64,000 bases of DNA from Narthecium ossifragum (taxonomy: Eukaryota > Streptophyta > Magnoliopsida > Dioscoreales > Nartheciaceae): assembly GCA_963920575.1 (NCBI GenBank), contig OY986971.1, positions 6,946,779 to 7,010,778 on the forward strand, given 5' to 3'. The notes below the pieces were generated by a model, which saw nothing but the letters and a program-made list of their open reading frames with translations, made no database searches and had not been told where the DNA came from. Numbering within the stretch: the first letter of the stretch is position 1; each line of letters starts with the position of its first letter. Made by a program: the position numbers and the translations under genes. Below are positions 33,883-47,640 of the stretch, one piece after another.

Positions 33883-36800
33883 TTGGATACAGAGTTTGGC
33901 GGGAAGCGAGCCGGGTGGCCCAGATCCAGTTCCGGTGATAAAAACCCCTCCGTTCCAGTCCCGTCCAAAATTTTCACCGAGAGGTCGGTACTACTTACCA
34001 TTTCCAACGCTGCTGTACGCCATCATTGCCAGCTAAAGTCTTTTTGTACCGAACTCTCCTCACGCGCTAGCTCCTTTAATGTCGTAGAGGAGTCGGAGGA
34101 AGGGGAGGACACCATTGACCCTAGGAAGCAATCCTTCTCTCACGCTCTTAGAGGTGCTCTTTTGTTTGTAAATCTGGTGTCTTTGGGTTGTTTTTTGCGA
34201 AAGCTAAGATCTTTACTTGGTTTTCTCCTGGTTTTCCAAGAATGCCAGAACCGGCGGTATAGATCTGAAGTGCACCCGGCTTCTGGCAGGAAGCACCGGC
34301 GACGGAGGCCGGCTTCGCTCGACTTCAACCAACCACAGGCTGCCGATGCGAGTATCTTGTCGCCGAGGTTCTTGGTTGGTACAGGTACTGTAGGCGGCAT
34401 GAAGAGGACCTCAGCTGGGTCGTCCCGGAGCCGGTCAAGCAATTTCCCGAGCCCCGGTACGCCTAACTACCGGCCTGGCGCCGGGGTTGCAGCTTACCAG
34501 AAAGGATGGAGCTCGGAACGTGTGCCTTTGCCAACGAATAGTTGCCGGAGGTATGCGGCGAGTGGTGTTCTGTTGCCTTTTGCCAATGGGAGGGCACTGC
34601 CGTCGAAGTGGGAGGATGCAGAGAAGTGGATCATGAGTCCAGTTTCTGGTGATGGGGTCACAAGGGCGTCCATGCCACCCGCTCACTATAGGAGACCCAA
34701 GTCAAAGAGCGGTCCCCTTGGAGCTCCCGGAGGAATCGGACTGTCCTCAGCAGCAGCTTCACCGCTGGTTCCATGCTTTGATAGTGGGAGAGTCAATTTT
34801 ACTGCAGGATCACCACTTCTAGCGGGAGTCCTCATAGCCGATCGAAGATGTTGTGCTAATGGCAGTAATACAAGAGATGGTGGTGATTGTGGTGGTGTAG
34901 ACATCGGTGGTAGGAGATCTTACTCTGCAAATGGAGATCCTTACATATTGAGGTCAGCCAGTGTGCATGGGTGGTCTGATATGTTGATTGAATCATCATC
35001 CTCTCTGCAAAGCCCCCAAGGTAAAAATGGCTTTCCTTTTTGTCTCCTGGTCTTTTCTTGTTTTAGAATGTTCAGAATTTAATTTACGCAAACATTGCCT
35101 TTCATTTCACATTCATATTTTGTGTCGCTTTCCTTTTTCCTTCTTAGATGTATCTTTGAGACTTGTCACGAATGACAATTTGAAGCTGTGCTTTTAATTT
35201 GAACTCATTGTTGCAATTAACTCTCTTGGTCACTGCAATATTTATCAGGGGTGAAATTGTTGTTCATTCACCAGGACTCTGATTCTCCTTTTGATTTGAA
35301 ATTGCAGAGATAGCATATTCTCAGCTATTCCTAGGACATAAAAACTACTGTATTAGCTGGGCTGCTCCAGATTACTTATGTTTGTGATATATTCTACATA
35401 TTGATTAGATTGAATTTATGCTCCTGTCCTATAAAAGACCACTATCTAGACGACCATATCTAGTTAGACAAACATGCAGACTGTTATCATGGTTAGCTTA
35501 CCAAATAGTATTTTAAATGCTCACGCAGTTTTTTGCTTGTCTATGTGGCTATGCTAGATTGCTAGGTTTTATAGCCATTTTTAATTTTCTTTCACAGAAG
35601 CATAAGGTTGTCTTTATTTCTTGTAAATATATATTCTTTTGCTCTTTAATAGTCACTTACGGATTCATTTACTTCAACAGGTTCCTCTATGGTTGATTTT
35701 TTTATTTGTTTTTGTTAGCTTGATTTTGGCTATGTAAACGCTCATATTCGTTTCATGGACTGAATTTGAACAGGCACTCTATTCTTGCTTCTTTGGCATT
35801 TCTGTAAAATCCCAGGGTTTGCCACTTGAATATTCTCTTCTTTAAGTTTCCGCTCCTCTCCTAAAAGAATTGCTCCTTCCTTTCCATAACTCACACACTG
35901 TGCAATTTCTGGTTAATATTTGCCTCTGCTTGTCCATGTTGTCAAATTGATAGCCAGATATATCTAGTGTCTGTCTACCTGGGAGGAAATGCTGAGGGGG
36001 GATTCATGTTCTTGGGAAAGTAACTAGAGTGACATGTTATACTCCAACTTATGGCATTCTTTATTCATTTTAATGAAGTATCTAGCTCTAGTGCTTTTTA
36101 ATAGTATGATAACCAAATAGTTTCCCTGCAAAGGTGTAATATCCTTCACCTTTTTGTCATAAGAGTTATCCTGGCATACATTTGTGTATGATTGAATCAT
36201 AAGTATATAAATCTTTGCTTACAGCTCCTCTTGTATGAGCGTCTTCCACTTCTCTCCAAGCTCTGGTATAAAATGTTAAGTGGAAATTGTTACCTAAGAA
36301 GTGAGTTAACTCTTGGATCATGAATGGTGAGGTCACCACCTATAACTTGCCTCACTGAAAATTATTTGACTTGTTTCTTTGAGTTCTCGATCCTAAGATC
36401 CATTAATTTCATGTTAGAAGTCGAGCTTCTTTAGAAGAATAGTCAACATTAAAAGTAGTGCTTATATGCTATCCTTCAGGTTTTTTGCTGTGATACAAGA
36501 GAGACTGGGGTTTGTGAGACGGAAAGCTGGATATCTCATTGGGACAAGAGCCCAAAGCTGGATATCTCATTGGGACAAGAGCCCAAGTATATATAGACAT
36601 ACAGGATGTGGATGTAACCTAATCCTACTCAAAATTTTAAATCTCCTAATCTTACTCAAGTACCATACAATAAGATCATCTTACTGTGAGTGTAAGAGAT
36701 GTCTAATTGGGATTTTACTTTTGAAGTAGTCTCATCCTAATTAGACAAAGTGACAGCCGATCTCAATGTGCTTCATTTGCTAATGAAATATGGGGATATC

Positions 36801-39800
36801 GGCAATCTGCATGTCATTGTAATTATCGCAGTAAAGTGAAGTAGCTTCTAGAATAGATAAATATGCTCACAATGGAGTTGTTGGAGATGAAAAGCTTCCT
36901 TGGAGTTGTCATACAAAGCATGGTACTTGGCCTTCATGCCAGAAAGAGGGACCACATGTTTCTTGCTACACCAAGGAACAAATACATCTCCAAGAAAGTC
37001 AACTGTTGAGTCCCCCAATAACTAGCTCATTGAGTATTTGTTTATACTCAAAAAGAAAATCGGAGCTAGAGTACAGGAAGAGAGATTGAAGATTGGAGCT
37101 GGAGGGCAAGAAGAGAGACAGAATTTGGTATTTAATCACATATCTTGGAATCGAAATGGGGGGTAAGAAGAGAGGTACAAGAAGAGAAATTATCTGACTG
37201 AGAGTTCTCTGTAGTCGTTGGTATTTAACCACATGTCTTATAACCTGACAGTTGATGTAAAATTTTACATCAACCATATCTAAAGCACCTTATAGGATGG
37301 CGCCGACAGAGCTGAAGGAGTTGAAGGAGCAGCTGCAGGACCTTCTGTTCAAGGGTTTCATTCGACCCAATGTCTCACCTTGGGGAGCCCCAGTCTTCTT
37401 TGTGAAAAAGAAGGATGGTTCAATGCGGCTTTGTATTGATTATAGACTTCTAAATTAGGTCACAATTAAAAATCGTTACCCCGTGTCTAGAATCAATGAT
37501 CTTTTCGACCAGTTGCAAAGAGTGTAGGTCTTCTCAAAGATTGACCTTCGATCGGGTTATCACCAGCTGAGGATCCGAGAGGAAGACATTTTCAAGTTAG
37601 CCTTTAGAACAAGATATGGTCACTATGAGTTTCTTGTCATGTCATTCGTCTTTACAAATGCCCCAACTTTCTTTATGGATCGCATGAACACTTATCTGGA
37701 TCAGTTCATCATTGTCTTTGTAGATGATATCTTGATTTACTCAACTAGCCAAGAAGAGCACGAGAAGCACCTAGCAATAGCCTTAGAGACTCTAAGACAA
37801 AGACAACATAAGCTCTATGCAAAATTCAGCAAATGTGAGTTTTGGTTACAACAAGTTACTGTCCTTGGTCATGTTATTTTCAAGGATGGAGTAGCTGTAG
37901 ATCCTGCCAAGGTTGATGCGGTACTTAATTGGGAGAAGCCAAAGACAGTTTCGGAGATACGGAGTTTTCTCGGTCTAGCTGGTTACTATTGCCGGTTCAT
38001 CTAAGGTTTTTCCTCTATCATAGGACCCTTAACCCAGTTAACTCGGAAGGGAGTAAAGTTTGTATGGAGCCCAGCATGCGAGCAAAGCTTTCAACTAAAA
38101 GAGAAGCTTACGTCTGCTCCAGTTTTGGCATTACCTTCAGGTAGTGGAGGCTTCGTCGTCTATAGTGATGCCTCACATAAAGGATTGGGTCGTGTCTTGA
38201 TGCAGCGTGAGAAGGCAATAGCCTACACATCCAGACAATTAAAAGGGCATGAGCTGAACTACCTCACTCATGATCTTGAGTTAGTTGTGGTAGTTTTTGC
38301 CTTAAAAATCTGGAGGCATTATCTCGATGACGAGCAGTTTGAAATTTTTATATATTATAAAAGCTTAAAGTATCTTTTCTCTCAAAAGGAGCTGAATCTA
38401 AGGCAACGTAGGTGGTTGGAGTTCTTGAAAGATTATGATTTCACCCTACAGTACCACCCAGGCAAAACGAATGTAGTAGCTGATGGTTTAAGTTGAAAGG
38501 CAATGGTCTCACACCTGATGGTGAGAGAATGACAGCTCTTAGATAATGTGACAGCTTGGAACTTCACACAAAGAGAGAAATCATTGCTAGCCAACATATC
38601 TATAATATCTACTGTCGTAGAAGAAGTGAAAGAGAGACAGAGAGCAAATCTGTTCCTACAAAAGTTTGCAGCGACAAGATGGCAGCTTTTGGTTCCAGGG
38701 AAGGCTATATGTGCCGGCGGATGAAGAGCTCAAGAGGGAAATTTTAGATGAGGCCCATCGATCACAATACACCATCCATCTTGGAGCGACCAAGATGTAC
38801 ATAAATTTGAAGAAAAGCTATTGGTGGAAGGGTATGAAAGGAGAAATAGCGGAGTATGTCAGAAAATGCCTTGTGTGTCAACAAGTAAAGATAGAGCATC
38901 AAAGGCCATTAGGACCGTTACAACCGCTTGAGATTCCACAATGGAAATGGGAACACATCACAATGGACTTTGTGGTGGGATTGCCCAAGACTTGTAGCAA
39001 ACATGATGTTATTTGGGTGGTAGTAGATAGACTCACAAAATCAGCTCACTTCTTAGCCATCAGATTTTCGGCATCCATGGAGACTAGGGAAAGGTTATAT
39101 CTTTCTCAGATAGTGAAGTTACATGGAGTGCCGGTATTCATTGTGTCTGACCGAGACCCATGGTTCATGAGTCATTTTTAAAATAGCTTGCAAGAGGTCC
39201 TGGGAACCAAATTACATTTTAGCCACTTTACGGGTGACCATGCATATCTCCTCTATGTCGGGATGAGGTGGGAGAACATCGTCTACTTGGGCCAGAAATT
39301 GTGCAATTGACAGTAGACAAGATTAACTTAGTTTCTTTTTCTAATAAGATTTTTCTTTTAGTTTAAGCTTTGTTGGTCAGTGTGTTTCGTCTCGTGTCAT
39401 GATAGAGGATGAGGTTTTCCTCTTTAGGATTCGGGTCGTTATATTTTGGTATCAGAGCCAGGTTCTCAGTCGGAAATTGTGCCGGCGGGGGCGCTATGCC
39501 ACCTAAGGGAGTGGATTGTGAGAATCCCCCAATGGGGTGAATTGTATGGATTCGACATCTTGATGGTCGCATTCGCCTTGGGGCTGTCTGGTTAGGTCGG
39601 ATGGCCAAGTAAGCAATCCCGTAACGTCTGGGTGTGGATCAGGGATATATCTGTATGTATGTTAATCGTCTTTTATAACACAACGCGTTTTAAAACCGTG
39701 ATGACAGTGATTTTGCAAGAAAACTGGTTGAATGTGCCAAAAGCGGACAATGTGGGAAGGGCGAGGGTGTTACATCATGATTCTCTCAGGTTAAACGTGC

Positions 39801-41458
39801 CAGCTCTTTCTTTGCAATATACAACAACTATCATATTCCCAAACTTATTGAACATACAAGATGCATTTGTTATGAGCAAGCATTAGATATCATCTTCTCT
39901 CATGTTGCGAGTACAATAATTTATTTTTTAACCTTTATGAACGCAGTAGCATTTTTCTGACATTCAATGGGCTGTATCCATAGAATTTTCTTTAGTGTTT
40001 TTATCTGTTACTTAATCGATGCTGCAGATGAGAGACTTGGCAGCAGTAAAGAAGTAACTACGATGTTATCTCCTGTAATTTTAAGAAGAGATATGGCAAC
40101 ACAGATGAGCCCTTCGGGAAGCACTCAGTCTTCTCCCAAGAGCAGGCCTTCTTTGTCCCGTTCTCCGCAATCAACTCATCCCATGTCAGACTTGGAGAGC
40201 CATTTCTCAAAGTTGGAGGTCCGGGATGTTGAGGTAGATGATAGGGTCACAGTCACCCGCTGGTCCAAGAAACATATCACGCGAGGCTCTGATGGACGCT
40301 CTACAAACATCATACAGTGGAAGAAAAGATCAGTGGAGGCTAGGCCTTCAGCTTGGGAAGTCACAGAGACGGCAAAATGCATGTCAAAGTAAGCTTAAAC
40401 TCCAATTGCTTACCTTCCAGTAGATCATGAAGTGCTCTAGGTGCAAATTATGAGTTTTTCTTGTCACTGCAGAAAATGTTAATCAGATATTAAGGGGCTT
40501 TACATGGTTTCAATGTGAACAAAAACATGAATTTGCAAGTAATGATACTAATGCTTTTTTAGATTATGCAGCTTCATCTAAGATGAGGGCATGCCATGCC
40601 CAAGTAGGGATTGGTTACTTGTAACCGATTAATAGGTTTTCCATTATTTTGCACAGAAATCCTGTGTTTTTAATATAATGGACCAGCATGCTTTGTTGAA
40701 CATCTTGCTCCACTGTTCACACCGAGGGATACTTTGATCATCTTAAGCATTTTAATGTCCTAAGAGCAAATAATCACAAAGATAACAATTACATTTACCT
40801 GTATGGTCATGCTTGTATTGCACTGTAGTTCGATTGGATGCTTCACCGTTTGTGATGATAGATAAAATTCTTTTACTCGAACCTATTTCCTTCTGTTTCG
40901 ATGAGTTCTCCACTAAATATGGTCTGCAATAATCAAAAGGACTAAAGATACCGCTTTGCTTGATTTTTAAAAGGTGCAAAAGAGAGGAAGCTAAGATTAT
41001 TGCTTGGGAGAATTTGCAGAAAGCAAAAGCAGAGGCAGCTATCCGGAAGCTTGAGGTGCTTATCATAAATTACTATATCCGTCGTAGTATTTGTGTTCCT
41101 GATTTGTAGCAAATCTTTGTATGTTACTGCATAACATAAGCTTTTAGTTCTTCCAGTACATTGAGAATACATGCAAAAGTTATTTAACCATGTGAAGTCT
41201 AATTTTAGATGATGAAATTGTGGCTACTAATTATTATACTCTGTACTTCAGATGAAACTAGAAAAGAAAAGATCTTCCTCAATGGATAAGATTCTGAATA
41301 AACTTAGATCAGCTCAGAAGAAAGCTCAAGAGATGCGAAATACAGTGAATGCCAGCCAACCCAGCCAGGTTGCCAGGACAACACAAAGGGTCTCGTCCTT
41401 CCGTAGAACTGGCAAGATGAGTCCGTTGAGTGGGTGCTTTGCATGTCATGCCTTCTAG
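33883..41458 (+). CDS. Remorin-family protein (long N-terminus, C-terminal Remorin_C)
   Basis: Remorins are plant-specific plasma-membrane nanodomain proteins that anchor through a C-terminal coiled coil and lipid-modified cysteines. Supported exons: up to 34153, 34241-35020, 40028-40388, 40974-41055 and 41252-41458; all junctions are GT-AG and keep frame. The variable N-terminus has motifs shared with plant homologues ([41 protein letters not shown]). The fourth and fifth exons encode the Remorin_C core ([17 protein letters not shown], then [14 protein letters not shown] and [13 protein letters not shown]), ending SGCFACHAF, with candidate acylated Cys. The true start is unresolved: the frame is open back to 33883 after a stop, and an upstream exon is possible. 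Intron 2 is 5 kb and carries Copia and Gypsy remnants. No stop interrupts the exons, so the gene is probably functional. Confidence 0.9.
35021..36470 (+). other. First part of remorin intron 2
   Basis: Ordinary AT-rich intron sequence. No coding or transposon signal is visible. Confidence 0.6.
36480..37270 (-). pseudogene. Ty1/Copia remnant with RNase H end
   Basis: On the minus strand at about 36730-36845 one frame reads [17 protein letters not shown], then KHIEI and CHFV, the characteristic C-terminal RNase H motif of Copia polyproteins, with stops in place of two residues. A 33-bp tandem duplication (AAGCTGGATATCTCATTGGG at 36523 and 36556) and AT-rich LTR-like DNA lie next to it. Nothing intact remains. 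Confidence 0.7.
37295..39225 (+). pseudogene. Ty3/Gypsy pol remnant in remorin intron 2
   Basis: Reverse transcriptase ([43 protein letters not shown]), RNase H ([25 protein letters not shown]) and an integrase start (zinc-finger HxnH...CLVCQQ, catalytic TMDFV and VSDRD) follow in order. In-frame stops at about 37456, 37526, 38002 and 38494 and a frame change near 38040-38130 break it. Integrase is cut at about 39225, before its catalytic Glu region. It is on the same strand as the host gene. Confidence 0.85.
39300..39775 (+). mobile_element. LTR and primer-binding-site fragments
   Basis: TGGTATCAGAGCC at 39448-39460 is the initiator-Met tRNA primer-binding site of many plant LTR retrotransposons. 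It normally lies just inside a 5' LTR, so the DNA before it (about 39300-39446) is probably an LTR end. A second piece from TGTGAGAATCCC (39518) to GAGGGTGTTACA (39775) has TG...CA ends and may be a ~260-bp LTR. A primer site downstream of a truncated integrase means the region is rearranged. Confidence 0.5.
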
Positions 41459-43150
41459 CTTCTTGAAGGCTCTATTGGCGGCTGCAAACATCTGTCTAGT
41501 TTCAGTATGTTTCTTAGCATACTTCTTGGATGATTATGACATCTTTCACAGCATTGTTACCATTTTTGTTGTGATTATGAATGTTATACCATATACAAAA
41601 TGAGTTTGACCAAATGTTTAATTTACTGAAAGGTTGTTTAGGGCAGTTTTACATCCTTCGATTCATGTTGCTGAAACTCCGTGTCCTGAAGGAAATTTTT
41701 AGTTGACTCTCAAGTTATTTTTTCTGATTATCACTTCTCGGATTAGAGCATCCTCCAAATCCTAGATTAACAACAAGATATGTGTATTTCACGAAGACAC
41801 TAGTTTTCTTTTCCGGAAAATTAATGGATCGGATTAGACACTGAAGTACTTTCTTCCAATCTTGGTGCGTCATGTGTGAATACGTATTCTACTTGCGTTC
41901 GTTTTTAGTTTTCTCTTGAGTGGTGACCCAGGGCCTGTCCACTCTTCGATTACATTTTGCTATTTATGTTTTCCTCTCATTTTGTCGTAGAGGAAGTATG
42001 TGCATGGGCCACTGATTGGGTGTTATCATCTTCTTATTGCTCCTTATTTGCACCCCTTAATTCTGAATTATTTGCTGTCTTCAGGTAGTTGAAAGTACTC
42101 CAAACCCATTGCTGGGAATCAATTGAAGACGGTTAGTTATCTTGCATGCCATGTAGTTGGGTACGGCATGAACTGTAGACTGACCTGCAGATCTTTCGCT
42201 CCGAAAATGCGCCCTGAACAGAGAAAAGTATATGGAGTTTAGCGCTAATGTCAGATTCCAATGTGAAACCCTGCAAGAAGTTTGTGAAGCTGGAATGAGA
42301 GATCTGAATTAAGGTCGAGAAATCACTAGGCGATGTTGTAATTCTTGTACTGTTTTAGCACATGTACCATCTCATGCAGCTTCCGGCATGGATGGGCCCT
42401 ATTTGAATGCAAGGTGTTTGATGTAATGGAACTGATTTTAGCATTAATCTTCAAGTCGTCAAACCTTGTTTGGTCGTGTTTGCAATTATGTCCAAGTTAT
42501 TGACAGTGTATTAAGAAATCTACTGATGATGAGGACTTTCTTGTGTTGCATGGATGAGCTTTGGTAGCAGCAAATTATACAAGAAAATTGGGTTTTTTTT
42601 TTCTCACCTTGATTGGCTGAGCCTGCCACTCTGGCATGCTAATTATGAACTTCTAAAAATTACTGCAAGTCCCATACTGTACCGTATGTTGCGCTTGCTC
42701 TCTCATATCATATTTGGCCCAATATAATTCTTTTGCATAAGTTGCTTCAAAATAAAACTTTTTACTTAACATCCCTTGAGAAGGTCAAGTGATTAGTACC
42801 CAGTGGCGGTAATGTGTTGGCTTTGGAGTCTAATTTTCAAGCTCCAAATTTGTTAGAAATGTAGGACATAAAAGTCTTAATTAGTCAAAAAAATAAAACT
42901 AAAACATTAACTTAGGTCTCGAGCTCTTTCCACTACATCATGAACACTCACTTCCATATTGGAACACGGATTTTAGATTATAAAAGCTCCCAAAAACTAT
43001 TGCAAAAAAAAAAAATAGATTTGTGTTTTCATAAATGTATTTTTTTAAAAAATTGTTGTTAAGATAAAGCAACCACTTATTAAAGAGAGGAGTTGTCAAA
43101 GTAAATGCTAAAATCTATTTTTTAAAAAACGGTAGGAATTATTTCATATT
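41459..43150 (+). other. Remorin 3' untranslated region and intergenic DNA
   Basis: Continuous AT-rich DNA without coding or transposon signal. The 3' end of the remorin transcript should fall here, but I cannot place the cleavage site. MULE-1 begins right after it. Confidence 0.5.
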
Positions 43151-43160
43151 TGGTAAACTG

Positions 43161-43357
43161 GAATTTTTTGCATTTTAGTACCCCTAAACTTTGCTTTTGC
43201 CGGTTTAATACCTTTGCCCTGTTTTTTTGCATGTTAATACCCCTGGCCATGGAAAACCCGATCTTACCCCTCACTTACCCATGCCCACATACATGCCATG
43301 CCCAGCCACATGACGTGGCTGGGCATGTATGTTATAATATGAACTTCCCGGTTAAAC
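43161..43357 (+). repeat. Left terminal inverted repeat of MULE-1
   Basis: It begins AATTTTTTGCATTTTAGTAC one base in. A perfect 13-bp-stem hairpin (CATGCCCAGCCAC and its complement around ATGAC) lies at 43297-43327 inside the repeat. Confidence 0.95.
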
Positions 43358-43899
43358 GGGTCTTGTCGCGTTCATCACCCTCACACGTGGCAAGACGCAA
43401 TTAGCCACGAATACGGCGGTTGCAGGCAAAGAGAAGATGAAGTGACGCGTCGGATAAATACGCATAAAAAAGGGATTTGAATGCGGCTTTACAAATCTTC
43501 TGCTTACCCTTCCAATCTTCACCGGGAGATCGAGAGATCGAGAGATTGCGTTTGATTTCCATCGCGACCAAAGTTTCTCATACCCTAGACCTTTTTCCGA
43601 GTACCACCCATTCCATTTCCATCGATGGAGGCAAAATCCACCAAATCAAAGGGGAAAGCAAGAAAAGCCGAGGGACCAAAGCGGAGGAAAAAAGAGGCGG
43701 AGGTGGATGCCGGCGCTGGATCTTCGGACATGGACTCCGGTAAGCCCTTGTTCATCCCGACTTAATCCTTTTAATTTTAAATTTTAAATTTTTATCACAA
43801 GGCGGTGTGTTCTCCTCTCATCTATTGTGGAAAAAATAAATACCATTATTTTCGTCCCCGTATCCTACATAATTTTTTGCGCTAAGAAATGTAGCATTC

Positions 43900-44340
43900 A
43901 TACGCGTACATTTTGTTCTTTCTAAGTGTCTTTTTGGTGTTTTCTATGCGCTCTTGTTTATACGCGTACTTATGATTGTTTCTACACGTACTTATGGTTA
44001 TCTCGACGCGTTTTAAAGGTCTTTTATACGCGCTATTTACTAGTTTGTACGCGTACTTTGTCTCTTTTATATGCGTACTTATGATTTTATATACGCGTTG
44101 TTAAGGTGTTTTATACGCGCTATTTACTCTTTTATACGCGCTATTGTAGGTTGGCACATTTACCAGTTTTTCCGCGTACTATTTGTAGTTTTTACGCGTA
44201 TTTAATGGGTTTTATATGCGCTATTTAACTTCGTTGTGTAGATTGGCACATTTACTTGTTTATACGTTACTTTTGGTTGTTTCTACGCGTTGATATGGTG
44301 TATTCTATGCATTGGTGTTTATTTGCGCTTTTTAACTCCA
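43900..44340 (+). repeat. ACGCGT-core repeats, intron 1 of the Ulp1 gene
   Basis: More than a dozen degenerate ~22-bp direct repeats of the type TTTTATACGCGTACTTATGA occupy most of the intron. The CG-containing core (ACGCGT, ACGCGC, ATGCGT) is better kept than the flanks. Confidence 0.8.
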
Positions 44341-45539
44341 ACTCTTATCTCGTGTGAACCGCAGAGACAAGCAGTGGTGACGACAATTTACTGGAGGTCG
44401 GCCGCACTCCCTTCTCAAGCCGGTGCTTCGCGCATAAGATACAGGAGGCCGCTGGTGAATATATGACGTCGGCCCATGCAACCAAAATTCGCGAGACACC
44501 TTTCGCCCATATGCTCGACTTGCCAAAGATAAGACCTGACAATGTCCTCTTGGACCACATGATGAGGAATTACAATGGAGGTCTACGGTTCACTGTCCAA
44601 GATAGCAACGTCGAGCTAAAAGCAGAAGACGTAGCTGTTATCCTCGGCCTACCTATGGGCGGTTCTCGGCCGAAGCGGAAGAAGATGCGGCAGCAGCTCG
44701 GGAGTATATCATTCTATAGTAGACATACAAAGGAGCTGGACCTGCAGTCTAGTCATATCGAGGGGATCTTGGATGATCTCAAGGGCAAGAGTGAAGCGGA
44801 GGACGTTGCAGATTTCTGCCGCTTCTTTATTCTCTACATGTTCGCCGTCTTCTTGTTCCCTAGGTCCAACTACACCGCCCCTTCATACTTGGTGCCCCTT
44901 TTGGAAGATCTCTACTCACTGCAGAATATTGACTGGGCAACCGCAGTTCACGAGCACCTTAAGACGGAGGTCGCCATGGCTCACAGACGGTGGAGGGTGT
45001 CGTCAAAGACGAGGCCCATTAGTAAAAGGGCATGTACTTATGTTTGCGGGTGCACTGCTGTTCTGCTCATATGGTATTATGAGATTACCGGTTGCAGGGC
45101 ACCAATCGTCGAGGACAGTATCCCACGCATGATGAGGTGGGGTCATGTACAGCTGGTGAGGAGAAAGAACCTCACCGACACTGTTACGCAAGGAACGACT
45201 ACACGGGTAATGTCGAGCTAAAATATTGTTCGGATTTCTTTATGGTTGTGTAGTTTGGAATGTCTACTAACCAACTGTTGGTTTTCTATAATTTCCAGCT
45301 TGTCTACCTCGATGTGGAATGTACCTTGTATCTGAGGCATTCCACGCAAGCCGAGCCATCACGATGACATACAACGGTAGCTGGGACTTCTGCTGCACTG
45401 TCCGAGCGTGAAGACGCACCCCCTAGGCGTGTTCAATTCATGACCATGCCGCGGTCGACCAAGAATGCCCATGCCAGCCCAATAATTGAGACTAAGCTGG
45501 CTGAGGTACGTCATTATAATCGATATTACTCGTCGTTAG

Positions 45540-45835
45540 ATTTAATTACGTGTGATACTCGGTAACTGTTAAGTTTTTATGCATGAAAATCTCATATACT
45601 CGTGTTTGTTACTCAAAATATGCGTGTTTTAGAGCTATCATACTCGTGTTTATTAGTATAAGTACGCGTAGTTTTGATCTATCATACTTGTGTTTATTAT
45701 TACTAATACGCGTCTTCATTAGCTATAATACACGTGTTTATTAGTCGAAATACGCGTCTTTTGGATCTATTGTACGTGTCTTTACGTTTAGTAATACGCG
45801 TGTTTGTGTCGTATTATACTCGTGTTCTTTGACAA
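45540..45835 (+). repeat. ACGCGT-core repeats, intron 3 of the Ulp1 gene
   Basis: Same family as in intron 1, here mostly as (A/T)ACTCGTGTTT and (A/T)ACGCGT(C/G)TT units spaced about 20-28 bp. Confidence 0.75.
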
Positions 45836-47369
45836 GTATTTTTCGTGCGCACTTAACATTTTTTTCCCCCACTCTTGTCTCCAGCTGAGATCGGACGTCG
45901 ATACATTGACTCGGAGGATTGTGGCCCAGGACGATGCTGTGAGGAGATGAACATCCAGAACAATAAATTGAGATTGAAATTGGCGGCAACGAATGCGCGG
46001 TTCGCTGAAGCCGAACAAGCAATTGAAAGGCTCAAAGTGAAGTCGCGGACACCTTCAATCATGAAGACACCGCGGAGTGTGTCCTTCCGAGAGGATGTTT
46101 TGGAGAAGGAGAAAGCGGCGCCCTCAATCGAAGGATCAGTTGCAAGAAGAAGGAGAACACCTCGGAGTCAGAGTCAAGAAATAGTCATATTTAAGGGGGA
46201 TGCCGGGCCGGGTGATCTCGGGCAAGATGATATCCGGCCGGACATTCAGACGGCTGATACGGCCGTTGCTGAAGAATTTGTTGAAGAGCAAGCTGAAACT
46301 GCGAAGGTAGGAATCAGAGTCAATAAAGCATGGGCTCGTAGTCCATATGGTCTGAGGTCGAAAAAGCGAAAGCAAAATCAGGCAGCACCAAAGAAGCGGA
46401 GCATGGTCGACACTCCTACTCGTGACCCGGACGTTGTTGTGACAGAAGAGTACACTGCTGTGTCTGGAGTTATAATGGACACAGTCAATGCATTTTCTGG
46501 CGTCGAAGGGGGGGCTAGAGAGGAAGAGTCAGTGGATACAGGCGCCGGGGATAAACAAACGGTGCAAGACGTCTCTGCGCCGGTGGACCCAGTGCCCGAA
46601 GAGGAGGTCATCGAGGAGGATGGTGTCCGCACAGACGGAGTCATTGGCGAGGCACCTTCAAATGTCATCGGCGTGCCGAAGGATCCAATGCCCGAGGAGA
46701 ATGTCAGCGAGGTACCTCTGTCTGTCAGCGAGGAGAGGGGTGTCCGCACAGATCGAGACACCGGCGATGCCCTTGCAACTGTCATCGAGGAGGGTGGTGT
46801 CCGTCACGAGGATGCCACAGTTGAACATGTGGAAGTCGCGGGCATTAATACAACTGGTCAGGTCATCGAGGGGAAGGATGACACTGAAGGCCGCGACGTT
46901 GGAGAAGCGATGGAGGAGGTGTCAGTTGAGAGGTCACTCGACAGTTATGCTGAAGAAGTAGACCTTACTGGTGTGGTGCAGAGCGAGGGCGTGGAGTATT
47001 TTCCGCGCCATGAGGTCGCGCCCACCGTTAAAGGTGACGAGTATGCTTCGATGTCTCCACCTTCTGAGGAGTCTGCGCATGTGCACGAAGACTCCACTGT
47101 GGAAGTGGAGGTCCAGGAAAAAGACAGCTGGATCGAGATAAGTGAGCTACATGCCACTCCTGGAGCCCTTGTGGATAAGATACAGTTGGTCGAGAAGGAA
47201 TACCATACCGCGACAAACTTGGGTCATGCAAGTGGGAATATTTCCAGGCCCATTGTCAATCAAACACCTTACCTACAAGACTCGAAGGACGTCATTAAAA
47301 CCTTAAGCGAGGAGGAGAAGGATGAACTGCGCTACATCGACCAGCTGGATGACGAGTGAGATTTTCTTT

Positions 47370-47640
47370 CGATGCGTACTTAAATATTATTTTACGCGTT
47401 GTTTTCATTCATCCTACTGAGTTTAGATTTCTTATAAACTATGATACGCGTGTTTAGAGTTTTTTACACGCGTCTTTATGCTTATTCATACGCGTGGTTA
47501 AGTCTATTTAGATGTGATGTTTCAATTTATTACGCGTGTTTAAGGTAATATATACGCATGTTTAAGGTAATATATACGCGTGTTGTTTGTTCTCTATACG
47601 CTTATTTCTACTCGTGTTTAAGGTATTTTCTTATTATTTT
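47370..47640 (+). repeat. ACGCGT-core repeats, intron 4 of the Ulp1 gene
   Basis: About ten units such as ATACGCGTGTTTAAGGT. Exons on both sides lack the motif. Confidence 0.8.
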
